Positions 12,701 through 23,636 are shown, counted from the stretch's first letter. The stretch: 34,405 nt of DNA from Rhizomucor pusillus (GCA_900175165.2 FWWN02000308.1:1-34405); one strand, 5' to 3'. Notes: generated by a model from the letters alone, not told the origin. Made by a program: numbers and translations.

Positions 12701-13278
12701 GTTCTTGTTATCTTCTTCCTCTTGTTGAAATTCGAGATCAATGCCGGTTTCCCACAAGTGTTCGGCTTTTGACTTGATGCTATCAAAAGCAGTGGTTGCT
12801 CTTGCAAACTTGACAGCACCGTCTTTGCTAACATTTCCCTTGGGCTTTGATTGTTCACTTGATGCTGTCCATAATTGATTCGATGCTCCCGTGTCCCAAC
12901 CACCCAGTACAGCAGATTCTTTGGGAGACCAATGCGATCGGGATCCGTAGCTACTACTGCATATGTTAGCATAAGAATAATCGATAGAAATCTTTGAGCT
13001 TACTCTGCTTTCGAAGTTCTATCCCACGAAGCTGTCTTCTCTTGCGGCGATCGCGGATGCTGCTTGTTGGTCATGCCGGTAGACATGTAGCTTCCAGCTT
13101 TGATCTCGTCGAGACTATCGGGCCAGTTGCGCGGCTCCCTTACACTGCCATCCTCAGACGCACGATCAGTCGAGTAAGCAAAGTGAGCAGAATCGTGCCG
13201 AGGATCCCACTGATCGGTCTCATGGAACGTGGAGTAGTGCCTTTGCCTCAAACTTTTGGATTGAGGTGGCCTCTGCAT
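6727..13278 (-). CDS. ZNFX1: ZNFX1-type NFX1/RZ zinc-finger protein with divergent SF1 helicase core (12 exons)
   Basis: Exons on minus: 13278-13004, 12956-8815, 8760-8654, 8601-8557, 8498-8073, 8007-7920, 7857-7727, 7672-7637, 7583-7531, 7477-7335, 7276-6962, 6893-6727. All phases agree: 1,975 residues, near the size of animal ZNFX1. Order: disordered N-terminus (1-300), armadillo-like helical region, SF1 core (P-loop GKEGTGKS about 857; EEAE about 1198), a run of NFX1-type CGH/Cys fingers (about 1500-1830), and a C-terminal RZ-type finger (CENGHPYYIGECGG...KCPQCGAVIGG, about 1910-1945). ZNFX1 homologues bind RNA and act in small-RNA inheritance and antiviral sensing (family knowledge). Motifs III, IV and V are eroded (see findings), so helicase activity is doubtful. 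The start is the first in-frame ATG after a stop; an RG-rich segment at 13326-13281 may belong to a further 5' exon. Confidence 0.9.
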
Positions 13279-13944
13279 TTCCTGTCAAAGAAGGTGCCTT
13301 TTTTCCCGCGACCACGGCGCTGATAGCTGCAAAGAAAATTCAGAATTTTTGGATACATCACAGTTTGCGCTACTTTTGACCTTTCGTCTTGCACCGTTCT
13401 ATCTTATGCAGAAAAGGTTATAAATTGAGAGAGAGAAAAAGGAATATATATTTTTGTCAAATGAATGAACTTGGCAAGTCTCTTGAACAGTAGTAATAGA
13501 TCCGTTTCAGACTTTTAATTCCATTTGTTGTGTATTGAGCTCGCCTTTCTCCTCCAATACTCTATGTATTGTATTTCCAAGATGCTATTATCTGCAAGTT
13601 AAAGTGCTTAAGGACCAATTACTCGAATCTAACTATCAATAGTGTTTGCTATCCGACGTTAGCCCCGCTTCAGCAGCAAAAAGTGTCAAAAAGATCGTCT
13701 AGATAAGCACAGCTAGAGCTGTGCGTCGTTATTTATCTACCTATGTTAAAGCTGCACATCTATATCATGGCAATATTTTTGACGACTTACAGTCGCGGAC
13801 CAATTGGTTGCGGGACGATAGATCGAAAGAGGAAAGACTCCATTTACTGTCCATTGTTAGAAGCTGAGTTTCTGGAGAGAACCTTTTTGTCTTCCATCCC
13901 CTTTCGCCCCAGCTGTCTTTTGCAGTAGTCTTTTCTTTAAGGCC
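13279..13944. promoter_or_regulatory. Divergent intergenic region between ZNFX1-type and LRR genes
   Basis: This 666 bp region separates two genes transcribed away from each other and must contain both promoters. The minus-strand segment 13326-13281 follows a good acceptor (TTTTCTTTGCAG) and reads YQRRGRGKKGTFFDR, an RG-rich peptide, so part of it may be a 5' exon or spliced leader of the ZNFX1-type gene, although its frame does not run into the chosen ATG. The remainder is AT-rich (13430-13640). No further ORF or repeat is seen. Confidence 0.5.
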
Positions 13945-16142
13945 ATGGGCCAGCAGTCTAGCAAGCATCGGGACCCTCTGACCTTCGCTTATATCAATAC
14001 AAATGATAGCAACGAGCTGGTGGAGGAACATGCCCTAGAAGCAGAGAATCCTCTAACAGATTTCGTGCTTGCCAATCCACACTTGTACAAACTAGAGATG
14101 ACTTGTCAGAATGGCTGTCAGAATGGACATCGACGCATGGAGTCAAACGGGAGCGGCTCTTCACAGGAGGGTCCTGTAGACCTTGCGACAAGTGTGGTCG
14201 TTGCGACCAAAGTGGACCAAGAGTGCGAATATTGTCGGCAGAGCAAGCGGCTTTCGCTTGTTCGAAGAGACCTAGCCAAAGATTTAGCTTACATCGATGA
14301 AACGTACTATCCTGATGTCATACATTATGTATCCAATGAAGATGCTTCCGAGATCGAACTACTCCAGCTGGATCACGAGGACGACCAGGGCAACGCTGGA
14401 GCTGATAATTGGGGCAAGCTTACGATAGGCGAAGTTACACCAGGCAAGACGAGGCAGAGGAGATTAACTAGCCCATCACTTGCTGTTGATCTCTCTGGAA
14501 AATCATTGATAAAACTGAGCCCTAGCATCGGGTACTTGGATAATCTGACGAAACTGAACCTGTATGGAGAAAAGCAATTCCCCGCAAAACATAAGGCACC
14601 GCAATTGCTGATTGATCATGTCTTAGGTCCAACAACCAAATGACGAGCCTGCCAAAGACGATTGGATACCTAAAGAACCTGCGTGTTCTCAACTGTGCGC
14701 ACAATCAGCTCGAATATCTACCGGATACGGTCGTATTCATGTCGAAGCTCACTGCATTAAATGTCTCCCATAACAATCTGACCAACCTCCCCAAATCGAT
14801 GGGCTCTATGCCAAAGCTGGTCGTCATTGTCGCCAACGATAATCGTCTCACACGTATTCCTCGAGAAATTGCCAATCTGCAAGAACTGATATCCCTGAAT
14901 GTCTCCAACAACCCCTTACGCTTTATTCCGGCTGAGATAGCAAATCTCAAAACTTTGCGGAAATTGACGGCGGACGGATGCAATTTCAACGAGGAGTTTA
15001 TACATGAACTCCGTCACGACCCTCCATCGTTGCTAGAGACCTGCGCACGCCAAATTGTCCGTGCAGGTACTCCTATACCAGGCAACTTCTCCGATAATAT
15101 CAAGGAGTTTCTTGGGCAAATGCAGACCTGCTCTTTCTGTGGGGGGCCATTCTTCGAGTCATACGTCACACGAGGTCGATTCATTGAACGTACTGCTCGC
15201 CAACCTATTGCTTTGGAGTACAGACTATGTGCTGCGCACTGGTCTGGAGAAGATGATCGCTTGTTGGCCTTGTTTTCAGATATGCCCGCGACTTCACCGC
15301 ATACACGTTCTGAAGGTCGAACGGTTGATTTAGATGGTCTGGAATCATCTAATACGTCGACGAGGAAAATGCTGAACCGAAGTCGAGCATGCAGCGACGC
15401 CAGTGCGAGATCTTACATGGGAACACCAGCCTTATCCTTGTCCCCTTCCAACTCTTCACAAGTATCGCGTCGAAGCAACTCAAGTTCGTCTCTCACTGTT
15501 CAGTGGAGAAACAGATCGTACAGTGATCTCAGCGAGACCGTTACCATTCAATCCTTAAAGAGACAACCGAGTTTACCGGCGCTTCCAACCTTGGCAACCA
15601 ATACAACCACGCACGGTACTTCTCGAGCTTCTTCACCTTTGAATCCGCGTGCAAAACAGAGACCTCGTGCATCATCCAGCGCCTCTGTTACGAAACGTTT
15701 TACCAGTATGATGGGTTCACCTCCACGATCATACAGCAATGTCGCGCTCCGTCAAGCATCATCGCTCGCTCCACCTTCAGCAAACCACCAAAATTTATCT
15801 GTATCCGAAATTGAAGAACGGCGCGGTGACCTTGACGCCGAAAATATTCGAATTCTCGCTATAGCCGATGCTCCTGAACGCCCTTTTGTTGATCCCGAGC
15901 AGCAGCAACCAGGGCCTATCCGTCTTTTGCTAAATGGGCAGAGTCATTCCAGCACATCGAATATGACTATAGATGAGCAAACGGTTCTCGACGGTCAACG
16001 AGGCACTTTAATTGGAACATCAGCTATCAACGACTCCAATGGAGAACGTGACAAGAGGGTGATCAATGCAGGCTCCATAAGAGCTGGTCTCGCACACATT
16101 GGGGCTAGATTCTCAAATCGCGACCGCAGTGGAACTGTATAA
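13945..16142 (+). CDS. Leucine-rich-repeat protein with N-myristoylation motif and Cys-rich module (2 exons)
   Basis: Exons 13945-14561 and 14627-16142 with a 65 nt GTATGG...TTAG intron, phase 2, giving 710 residues. The start MGQQSSK is a myristoylation consensus (Gly2, Ser/Lys following), suggesting membrane tethering. Residues about 185-345 hold seven or so 23-residue leucine-rich repeats of the SHOC2/Ras-suppressor type (LTALNVSHNNLTNLPKSMG). They are followed by a module at about 373-412 with CSFCGGPFF and LCAAHW, spacing that suggests a bound metal (two CxxC/CxxxH-like pairs). The last 300 residues are Ser/Arg-rich and disordered, with many possible phosphorylation sites. The splice joint falls inside a repeat (LNL then SNNQM), which confirms the intron. 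LRR proteins of this class scaffold Ras/Rho or RAM-type signalling; the specific partner is not evident. Confidence 0.88.
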
Positions 16143-16699
16143 GAATATCAACGACATACTTTAATTTAGTGCACAGCATTTGTTAGCCATTTTAGCTATT
16201 TTCGACACTGTTATTTCAACATGTATATATTCCACTTTTCCTGCAGGTTAGAACTTTTTTCCTTGCTTGCTGTCATTCAGATCTGAAAGATCAACAGGAG
16301 AGAAAAAGACAGGAGGTATTGTTTGTGTCCATCACATGCAGATTGAAATGATACACATCTAGTAGGCCGACGTTGGTATCCATAGCATGCGAGATTAGGA
16401 ACATTGAATCTTTACATTTTGGGCAGAAAATACGTAAAACAAGAAGCTGTGCCATCAACCATGTCAAAATACACATTCTTTGCAGTCTCATCATGTTCTG
16501 TGCGGTAAACAATATAAATATCATATGTTATATGTATCTTGCCAACCTGATATATATCCTCTATATTTCTGGCTTCTTTCGGCAACTTGCAGGTATTGGA
16601 AGTTTCATTTATTAGCTATTCGTTGAAGCAATTGACTGTACATGACCAGCATAGTACTTCATTGATTAAGAGGCATATAGACACTTATGTATAATAGAA
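16143..16699. other. 3' flank of LRR gene, no supported gene
   Basis: AT-rich DNA that should contain the 3' UTR of the LRR gene. A minus-strand ORF at 16291-16524 shows no recognisable motif and has no splice or promoter support. I see no repeats or RNA genes here. Confidence 0.5.
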
Positions 16700-17590
16700 T
16701 ACATGATCTTTTGCCATTTTGCATCATCTGAGACTTTTCTGGCCTGACATTCTCTTCCAAATAATTTATTAAGTGTTTGATACCGAGAATAACAAAGGAT
16801 AGTCAGCTCTACTAATTATCCAAGCATGTGTGAAATGGCTGAGAACCGCTTCCTTCTTGGCAGCCGGTTCATTGATCTTATTTACAAGCTTGATGCGGTT
16901 AGTAAACTTTTGGACGAGGATCGACCAGCTTCGAAAGTTGCCTCCCTCGATTACCGGAGGCTTGATGACAGCTGTCAAGAGACAACGACCTAATCGAGAG
17001 CTATGTAAAACTTTAAAAGTTATTAAAATTCAATGTCTAAGCTTCATGGTGGTCCTATACTTATCATGCAACGATAGCAATAACGGATCCCTGAGCTCCA
17101 TCCAGTACGCCATCCGACTCGATTTTCAATAACAAGAATCAGTATTCCTTTAATCGCACTAATACCTTGTAAATTCGCCAAAGTTCATCTGCTGTGCATT
17201 CTGAGACACTAGGGTACTGGAGCTTTTCTTCTTTGACCAATTCGGCCAGGGCCTTGACAGTTTCCTCAGTCAAACTAAAGGGATTTACTTTGATCAATAT
17301 ACATTGGATTTTGGTCTCTCTGTTTTCCGTTTGCTTACATAGTGAGTGGTCGATATAGTGATGTTCATACAGGTCAATAATTTGAACACCAAGAAGCTCT
17401 ACACTATCCTCTCAATATTCACGTAGGTCCTCGGGCTAACCGCACACTCTAACAATGAGTGGACTGGCAGTCGACCACTGACCATATATACCAAATTTTG
17501 TGCAGAGGAATACCTGGTTGACATGTTCATTCATGACAGACTTTGCCAAGTACGAATCCCCTGTCACCTGACAAATATTACATATCTGCT
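16700..17590 (-). pseudogene. Decayed aldo-keto reductase gene
   Basis: Read on the minus strand, several frames carry in order the landmarks of a yeast/fungal AKR (pyridoxal-reductase-like): GDSYLAKSVMNEHVNQVFLC and TKFG near 17560-17500; PEDLREY and LGVQIIDLYEHHYIDH near 17420-17350; LTEETVKALAELVKEEKL then SVSECTADELWRIYK near 17270-17170; GVLDGAQGSVIAIVA near 17090; FTNRIKLVNKINEPAAKK near 16900; FTHAW, then after a frameshift ILGIKHLINYLEENV near 16770-16740. In-frame stops interrupt the part before LGVQ, and at least two frame changes follow. An intron-like gap (GTAAGC...CCTTTAG) remains between the HYIDHS and LTEETVK blocks, so this is a decayed native gene and not a retro-copy. The N-terminal barrel with the catalytic Asp/Tyr is missing or unrecognisable. 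AKRs are NADPH-dependent carbonyl reductases (family knowledge). Confidence 0.8.
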
Positions 17591-18546
17591 ATTTGCAATC
17601 ACGGATGTGATGACGCGCTTTTTTGCTTTGTTTAGCTAATTTCGCTGAGCCAGGCAAATATATGCAAGTTACCTGTATGTATTATCATCTGACGCTCCTT
17701 GAAAATTAATACAGCAACCTCGTAGATGTTCCGCTATAAACAATTAAAAGCAATCAAAATTCGAGCAGACGTTCCAGGCTTAGAATCCATCATATTTACA
17801 AACATTCAGAAAGCTTGCTCCTCTGCTGTGCACATTGGTATTACGTTATTGCCACGAAATCGTAATTACGGCAAGTAATATATGTCATTATCTGTCGCCC
17901 AGAAGCCTGTAAATTAAGGAGGATCTAGTTATCCTAAATGCCTTCTGTACAGAGGAAGCTCTCTGAGACCTACCAGTGCAATGTAATGAGATCTTACCCA
18001 TCTCTTGAAGGTGTCTATTTGTTTTAGCATACGAGGTGATAATGTAATGTTTTCATTCTGTTGTAAATTGATTTCTTTCTTTTAGTTGAAAACGTATGAA
18101 CATTATCCATTACTTTCAATAATATAGACTATCCATGACGGTAGATTGCAGCGTGTATCGTAGTATACCTGAAAGACCATCTACACCAAGTACATTTTTT
18201 TTCTCAATGGTATGATGTTTTATGTGGAACCCAGTATTTGTAATTCCGTTTTTGTCAGAAGACTATTGGAAAAGATATGCACAAAGTACTGCTAAAAGCT
18301 ACGGTCTCTTAGCTTGTCAGCTTGTCAAGAACTCATATATAAGCGGTATAATGAAGACGACTTCTGGAAATTTTGTTGTTGCAAGACTGACACAAAAAAG
18401 GATGGTGATAAACGTTGAAGAACTTTGATTTTCTCCGGATTTGCAAAGTATTCATATCTTTTGCAGTTTTACTCCTACAATGCTTATTAACCACTAAAAA
18501 TGGAGATAACAATGGAAAAAATCAAGTACCACAAGAATCACCAGAA
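17591..18546. other. AT-rich intergenic DNA
   Basis: No gene is supported. A plus ORF at 18222-18428 (68 codons) and an overlapping one at 18415-18705 have no recognisable domain, and the second runs into the repeat copy. The region may contain the lost 5' part of the neighbouring AKR pseudogene, but I could not identify its missing N-terminal motifs. Confidence 0.45.
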
Positions 18547-18839
18547 TGTCGTGCACGGACTTCGCCCGCTTCCTTTTTGTCCCTTTTGCCGCCTTTCCTT
18601 TTCGACCTCGTTCACCGCAACCTCGATACCTTCCACCCTTTTCAATACTATCTCCATGATACAGAATTGCTGTATTCACTAGACCATTCCTTTATTATCA
18701 TATAACCAAAATAATATAAATATCCTTCGAACAAAAGAATAAAGGATCATCATCTTCTCCTCTCTTCGTGGTCCTTTTTCCTTGTAACCCTTTTTTCTTC
18801 TCCGTGGGTTCGTAACGCCAAAAGGATACCGTTACGACA
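18547..18839 (-). repeat. tRNA-associated repeat, copy A (LTR- or TIR-element-like)
   Basis: This 293 bp unit, read on the minus strand, begins TGTCGTAACG and ends GTGCACGACA, so its termini form a 5 bp inverted repeat of the TG...CA kind typical of LTRs. It is nearly identical to 23801-24067 on the opposite strand (shared blocks include GGCGTTACGAACCCACGGAG and GGTATCGAGGTTGCGGTG). Relative to that copy it has a ~22 bp AT-rich insertion around 18707-18730 and lacks a 4 bp AAAC. It starts 76 bp beyond the 3' end of the tRNA-Thr gene, in the tRNA's own direction. No 5 bp target duplication is visible. A solo LTR or a short non-autonomous element both fit. Confidence 0.8.
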
Positions 18840-18915
18840 ACATATTCAATCTCCGCTCAGCAGCGAAAAAACAAAAAATACCTACTCCCTCCCTAATGAG
18901 GAGGAACTGATCAAG

Positions 18916-18988
18916 TGCCTTCTGGCGGAATCGAACCGCCGACCTTCCGCTTACTAGGCGGACGCTCTGCCAACTGAGCCAAGAAGGC
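18916..18988 (-). tRNA. tRNA-Thr (anticodon AGU)
   Basis: The minus strand folds as a standard 73 nt tRNA: acceptor GCCTTCT pairs with AGAAGGC, the D arm GGCTCAGTTGGCAGAGC contains the A box, the anticodon loop CTAGTAA gives AGT at positions 34-36, the T arm GGCGGTTCGATTCCGCC contains the B box, and A73 is the discriminator. No intron. CCA is not encoded, as expected for a nuclear tRNA. Two T6 runs 35-50 nt downstream are the likely Pol III terminators. A perfect GGTCACGTGACC palindrome lies 62 bp upstream of its 5' end. Confidence 0.97.
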
Positions 18989-20339
18989 AGTTGCTTGAAA
19001 GAGGGAATTTAAATTATCCTTTAAAGCATCTTCGACAATTTTCGCGGCGCGGTCACGTGACCTGAAGGCGTAGTATAAGATGTGACAATGAGTAGACCAG
19101 TGAGCTATTATTCTAGCAAAAAACTGGATCTCCTGGTTTTTAAAAAGAGCTCAACTTATTTATTGTATATGCTGTGGTTATTTAAAAACCGTTCAACGTT
19201 TGTTAAGTGCAATTCAAGTTTGAGATTGAGATTGCGCGGAAGTAGTAATGATATCGCCGATAGTTAACGAAAGAAGACGGTCTTGGTGAACATTATTGGT
19301 GCTTGCAAACGCACAGGCTTTTCAGGTTGGGATGGTTTTTAAGGATTGTGCGCATCGCGAAAACAGACGTGGAATAGTTCATTTGACATTTACAGATTGG
19401 CATCTGGCAACAACGAAAAAGAAGGAAGAAGTGCTGTGAGCAAAGCACTTGCAAGAAGGACCATAAAGCTGTATTATAGAGAGATTTTATATGAGATCTC
19501 TCTAACCCAGATTTCCTGCAGTGATCAGTCAAGTTGCAGTAAAGCGTCCAGGGTCTTTGCGCATTGTCCATTCCTCTTGATCTAATTGCTCAATTGTGCA
19601 ATCTTGGGTGTTGGGTATGAGCAGAATTAGCAGTAATAACAGGGACAGGAGTAAATCCAGTGAGACTGAATCAAATTTTTATTCCAATTGCAATAGTGCT
19701 CCATATTTATACTCGAACTCTGAATGTGCCACACGCAATATTACTTGATCCCTTTCTCGGCAGCGTCGCCATATATTGGAAGTCCTTTGTACTGAGTCCT
19801 AATGACTAGAATGTTATAGCGAGGGATCATGTGCGTGGGTGCGACTAGTGAATGTCACTAGCAGATACGACAGACTTGGGAGATAGGCCGGACATGGATG
19901 ACCTCCATCGTCGTCGATATCTGTACTTTCCCTCAGCATCTCCAGAAATGGCTCTAGGAGATGCTGTTGTCGTCGTATACGTACATAATAAAGATAACAA
20001 CAGATCGACGCATAATGAATACCATTGCCGGTTGTGCTCATCCAACTGTGGTAACCATAAGCATCTCAGGAGCACGCACGGATGCGTCGAGGTTGTCCAC
20101 GCCTACCTGGCCATTGGCATTGTCGAAAGAACGTTTCCAGTTTTTAAAAACTTATTAGTCTAATTTGTTTTTTCTTCTATGATTTGGACAGTAGTATAAA
20201 TTTTGGATATATTTGTGTTCCCTGATTTTATAGCAGAAGAAAAACATACTTAGGTTTTCCGTTCTTATAGGGATGGTCAAGTCGTGTGGTAGTGCTGGTG
20301 AGAAATCCAGCAGCCATCTAGTCGGATAAGAACAAAGGT
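18989..20339. other. Intergenic DNA upstream of tRNA-Thr
   Basis: No gene is supported. Several overlapping ORFs of 60-100 codons on both strands at 19814-20163 look alike in all frames and carry no known motif. This block (about 19850-20110) is less AT-rich than its surroundings and could be an eroded exon, but I cannot name a family. The palindromic GGTCACGTGACC site is at 19051-19062. Confidence 0.4.
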
Positions 20340-20349
20340 TTGTGGATGT

Positions 20350-20990
20350 GCTCCTCAGTGAATCCAGAATGGAATGTCACCATATCAGAATCCAACAGGA
20401 GAGCATGATTGCATACATCGTCATTCTGGAAAAGCTATTAGACGCACCCACTTCGGCATTTTTCATGTGTTCCAGCGAGAACTTCAATATGAACTTTCTC
20501 TCAACTTTGTTTCGTAAGATTTGCATGTCACCCCATGTTAGATATCTCCAGGTATCAACCAGGAGTTGTTTCGGCGGGCGTATGGAGAAAATGCACGCCA
20601 CTGAGAAACGTTATTAAACTGAAAATGGTGGATTACATAATTGAACGTCAAGTACTTGTAAGCAGCAACAGAGCACACATCTGTAGTGCGAAGGCTGGTA
20701 TCTTTCTTGAAGGGAATTGATGCTTGTGGTGATACACTTTTTCCAAAAATTAATGTCCTGCAATTTGTCGTTTTGGTGTATAAATGTATTATAAAATTTC
20801 ACAAAATGCGACATTACTTTTGGGAAAAAGTGTACTGCATCGAACCTCGTTTAGACCAAATAGTTGTTTTGGCTTTTTGTTGGGAGATAATAAGCCTGCT
20901 TGCGCCAATGCTACCGCATAGTGTTGGATTATTCTTTCGCGAAGTATCTGTCAAGGTTTTCTTCTACTCAGGACATCGAATCCCGGCCTA
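20350..20990 (-). pseudogene. Relic of an unidentified repeated gene, copy A
   Basis: The minus strand shows, in changing frames, AQAGLLSPNKKPKQLFGLNE (near 20910-20850) and, further on, RPPKQLLVDTWRYLTWGDMQ (near 20580-20520). The same two blocks, in the same order and at similar distance, occur in the second relic at 21180-22240, so both descend from one coding gene. Frames are broken by stops between the blocks. I do not recognise the family; the blocks are charged and soluble, without membrane segments. Confidence 0.55.
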
Positions 20991-21179
20991 TTAGGATGCT
21001 TAGGAATGTATTCGTATACTTGATTATCTAATATCTATTGTATTCCTTACTTCTGTGATTATGATCCTGCATTCTTTCAACAGACTGGTTCATTGAACTT
21101 ATCCTTGATCTTTTGCCATCATATTGCTCGACTCAACATTAAGCATCTTTTCGTATGATATCGACGTTGAATACCTCGC

Positions 21180-22240
21180 ATTTTTTTTACATCGTACTAT
21201 TCTCTTCTTTTTCGATGCTCGTTTTGAGAGCTTCGATTTCTTCATGAACTTAGAAATATCAGGATCTTGACTTGTTGCATTTTCCTATTCTTCGCTAGTC
21301 AGTTGATAGCGTTTTGGACCCGGACTCGGAATGCCAAATGGGCTGATTAGCGCAAAGACTTTATGACTTCCTGCTGATCTTGTCATCCCGGATAAGTACT
21401 CCCAGGTCTAAGTCTGAGCCACTGAGATAATTTTCAAAATAGATTGTGCGAGTGTCTATTTGATGATAGTGAAAGTTTCTTGGATGTTTTCGTAGCGAAT
21501 GCTGTCCGGATGGCGTATAAAGTTCTGCAATGGGTAAGACCAGCTTTGATAAATAGTAACTTTATTGCTTTGCCTGCCGAATCAGATGTGAGCAGCTTGA
21601 TGGTTAGAATGTGTTTCTAAATGATGTTTCTATCGAACCAGTTTGCATCAGGAAGTATTAAATAAAATGAAATTTGCTTGTTCTGAAACCAATCTTCGAA
21701 TGACTGCACGAATACATCTTGAGCTTTCCCCAGCGCAGCAAACAGCAAAGGAGCATTGATGTAGATATCATAACCAATCTCACTTGAGATGTTTTTAATT
21801 GTTGGAGAAGCATCGTAATATGGTCCTTCATATGCTGTATCTTCAACTGCAAAAAATATCTTGTTGCATTGGGGGTTCCCTGGAAGACTATGTGTGATCT
21901 TGATATCTCTCCACTTTAGGCATTTCCAGTCCTCAACAAGTTCGCGCTTCGGAGGGCACAGCGACGATATATGGAGACATTTAACTATTGCTTAGACTAT
22001 TTGCATCAAATCAGCTCTACTTAGCACGTACCTGTATACAGTGCTACATTCAGAATGCAGCAGAGTTGTAAAATATAGATAGACCAGCGATCCACTGTTG
22101 CTTGACAGTATATTTGACTTCTTCAAGACCAAATATAGGCTTCTCTTTCTTTTGTACTGATAGTAGACCTTTCTGAGCGAGACTGATCAATGATGGAAGT
22201 AGTACAACAATTAGAGCTTCCGCTTATTACAATCATCTAC
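21180..22240 (-). pseudogene. Relic of an unidentified repeated gene, copy B
   Basis: On the minus strand, LAQKGLLSVQKKEKPIFGLE (near 22180-22120) is followed by PPKRELVEDWKCLKWRDIKI (near 21960-21900), then a 65-codon open frame at 21852-21658 (DIYINAPLLFAALGKAQDVF). More coding-like pieces lie in shifting frames towards 21180, including SPFGIPSPGPKRYQL and a Lys-rich tail. It is longer than copy A and retains the putative C-terminal part. Stops and frame changes show it is not functional as a single protein. Family not recognised. Confidence 0.55.
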
Positions 22241-23636
22241 TGGTAGACTTAATTCTTTGTTCCTTATTCCATTTAAAAGGCATCTACATCAAGGTTCACA
22301 ATACTTACTGTTTTTTGCACCTTCCAATACTTCAGTTTTCCGGAGCAACGTTCATGGTTTCGCCATTCGCAACATATGCCATGCTCTCACCCCGGCGAGA
22401 TTTCATCCAAAAGTATGATGACACTTTCACTGAAGGCAAGAACAGCTTTTGACTGATTTGGTGTCAAGGAAGAGTCTGTGGAGACGTATACCGATAGATT
22501 CCAAAATTACGTGCAGAAGCAGGTGTGAAGATGGTGAAACAATTCCATCTCTTTACGTCTAGTCCCTGATCCCACAACTATCCAAGCATATCACGTTGGA
22601 CCAGGTCAACCTGTCAGCAGAGCGCCGTACACCACGACCAAGTGGCCTTTCTCGTCCGTAAATTATACTGCCAAGTCGTCCTGAGATTGAAGGATACACC
22701 CGCTCATTGGAAACTATGACGCGTCAGACAACGAAGTTGAGGGTCGAGGAGAAGAAAAAGAACGCGAGAAAATAAAAGTTCCAAGATAAGAATAACAAGT
22801 AATGCCATTCTCACGGTAAAAATTGCCATGCCATTCAAGAGTACCGTGTCTTGTCAGATGTCATGAGTCAGAATCAAGGCAGCAACAAGATGCAAACGCC
22901 AGCAAGAACTGTTAGCTAACTTCACCATCGTAATTTCACGCAACATTAGATTCAATAACATTGACTTCCGTTTGGAGCATCAAATGCCTGGCCGTAGAGA
23001 ATATACTCCGACCGCGGTCACGTGAACAACGCTAAAATTTAGGTATCATACTTTTTTTACAAAAATATTTTCTGACACGTGTGGTATTTTGTGTAGTATG
23101 ATATTTAGTTGCGTGACCACTTGGATTGGAAACCACTGTGTATATTAAACTAGCCGGGTACGAACGAAACGTTAAAGGCGTTGTCCTATTGAGTTTGTCG
23201 ATTATCCTGTTTTCAATAATGGCTGAAGTGTAAATATGAAATGTGTTTCTTTTGCGTGCTAAAACAAATTTTCCCGATCAATGAGAAGCTAACGTATATT
23301 GCACACAACAAAACAGATGGAAAGAGAGAAGAGAGGGTCTCTATCATCAATAACTTGCAAAGGAGTAAAAAGGAAAGCACGACAGTTGCATAAATAAGGA
23401 AGTTTGTGTAACATAGCCGACAGTCGAAGTTCTGAAAGGAATGAATTGAGCATGGCGTTTGCACATGTATGCATAGCAACATCATATAATATATGCTTAA
23501 TTATATATAAGATGACTGGACATATAGATGAAATAAAAGGAAAAGGTAATAGGAAGAAAAGAAGGAAAAAGAGGAAAAAAAGAAAAAGTAGATAAGGCCA
23601 GAAAAGATACAATAATAGTCACCATCTCAACAGCTG
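22241..23636. other. Intergenic DNA with coding-like debris and purine tract
   Basis: Around 22380-22760 the composition is more balanced and short coding-like pieces appear on both strands, interrupted by stops; no family is recognisable. A GCGGTCACGTGA site is at 23014-23025. From 23530 to 23594 the plus strand is almost pure purine (GGAAAAGG/AAGAAAAGAAGG repeats), immediately upstream of tRNA-Leu; such a tract could exclude nucleosomes. Confidence 0.45.

Noticed and set aside
18494..18679. 61-codon basic ORF inside repeat copy A
   Set aside because: In copy B the frame is broken by an extra A and there are substitutions, so it is not conserved as protein.
19814..20163. Overlapping ORFs on both strands
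   Set aside because: No domain, no splice support, and openness in several frames at once.
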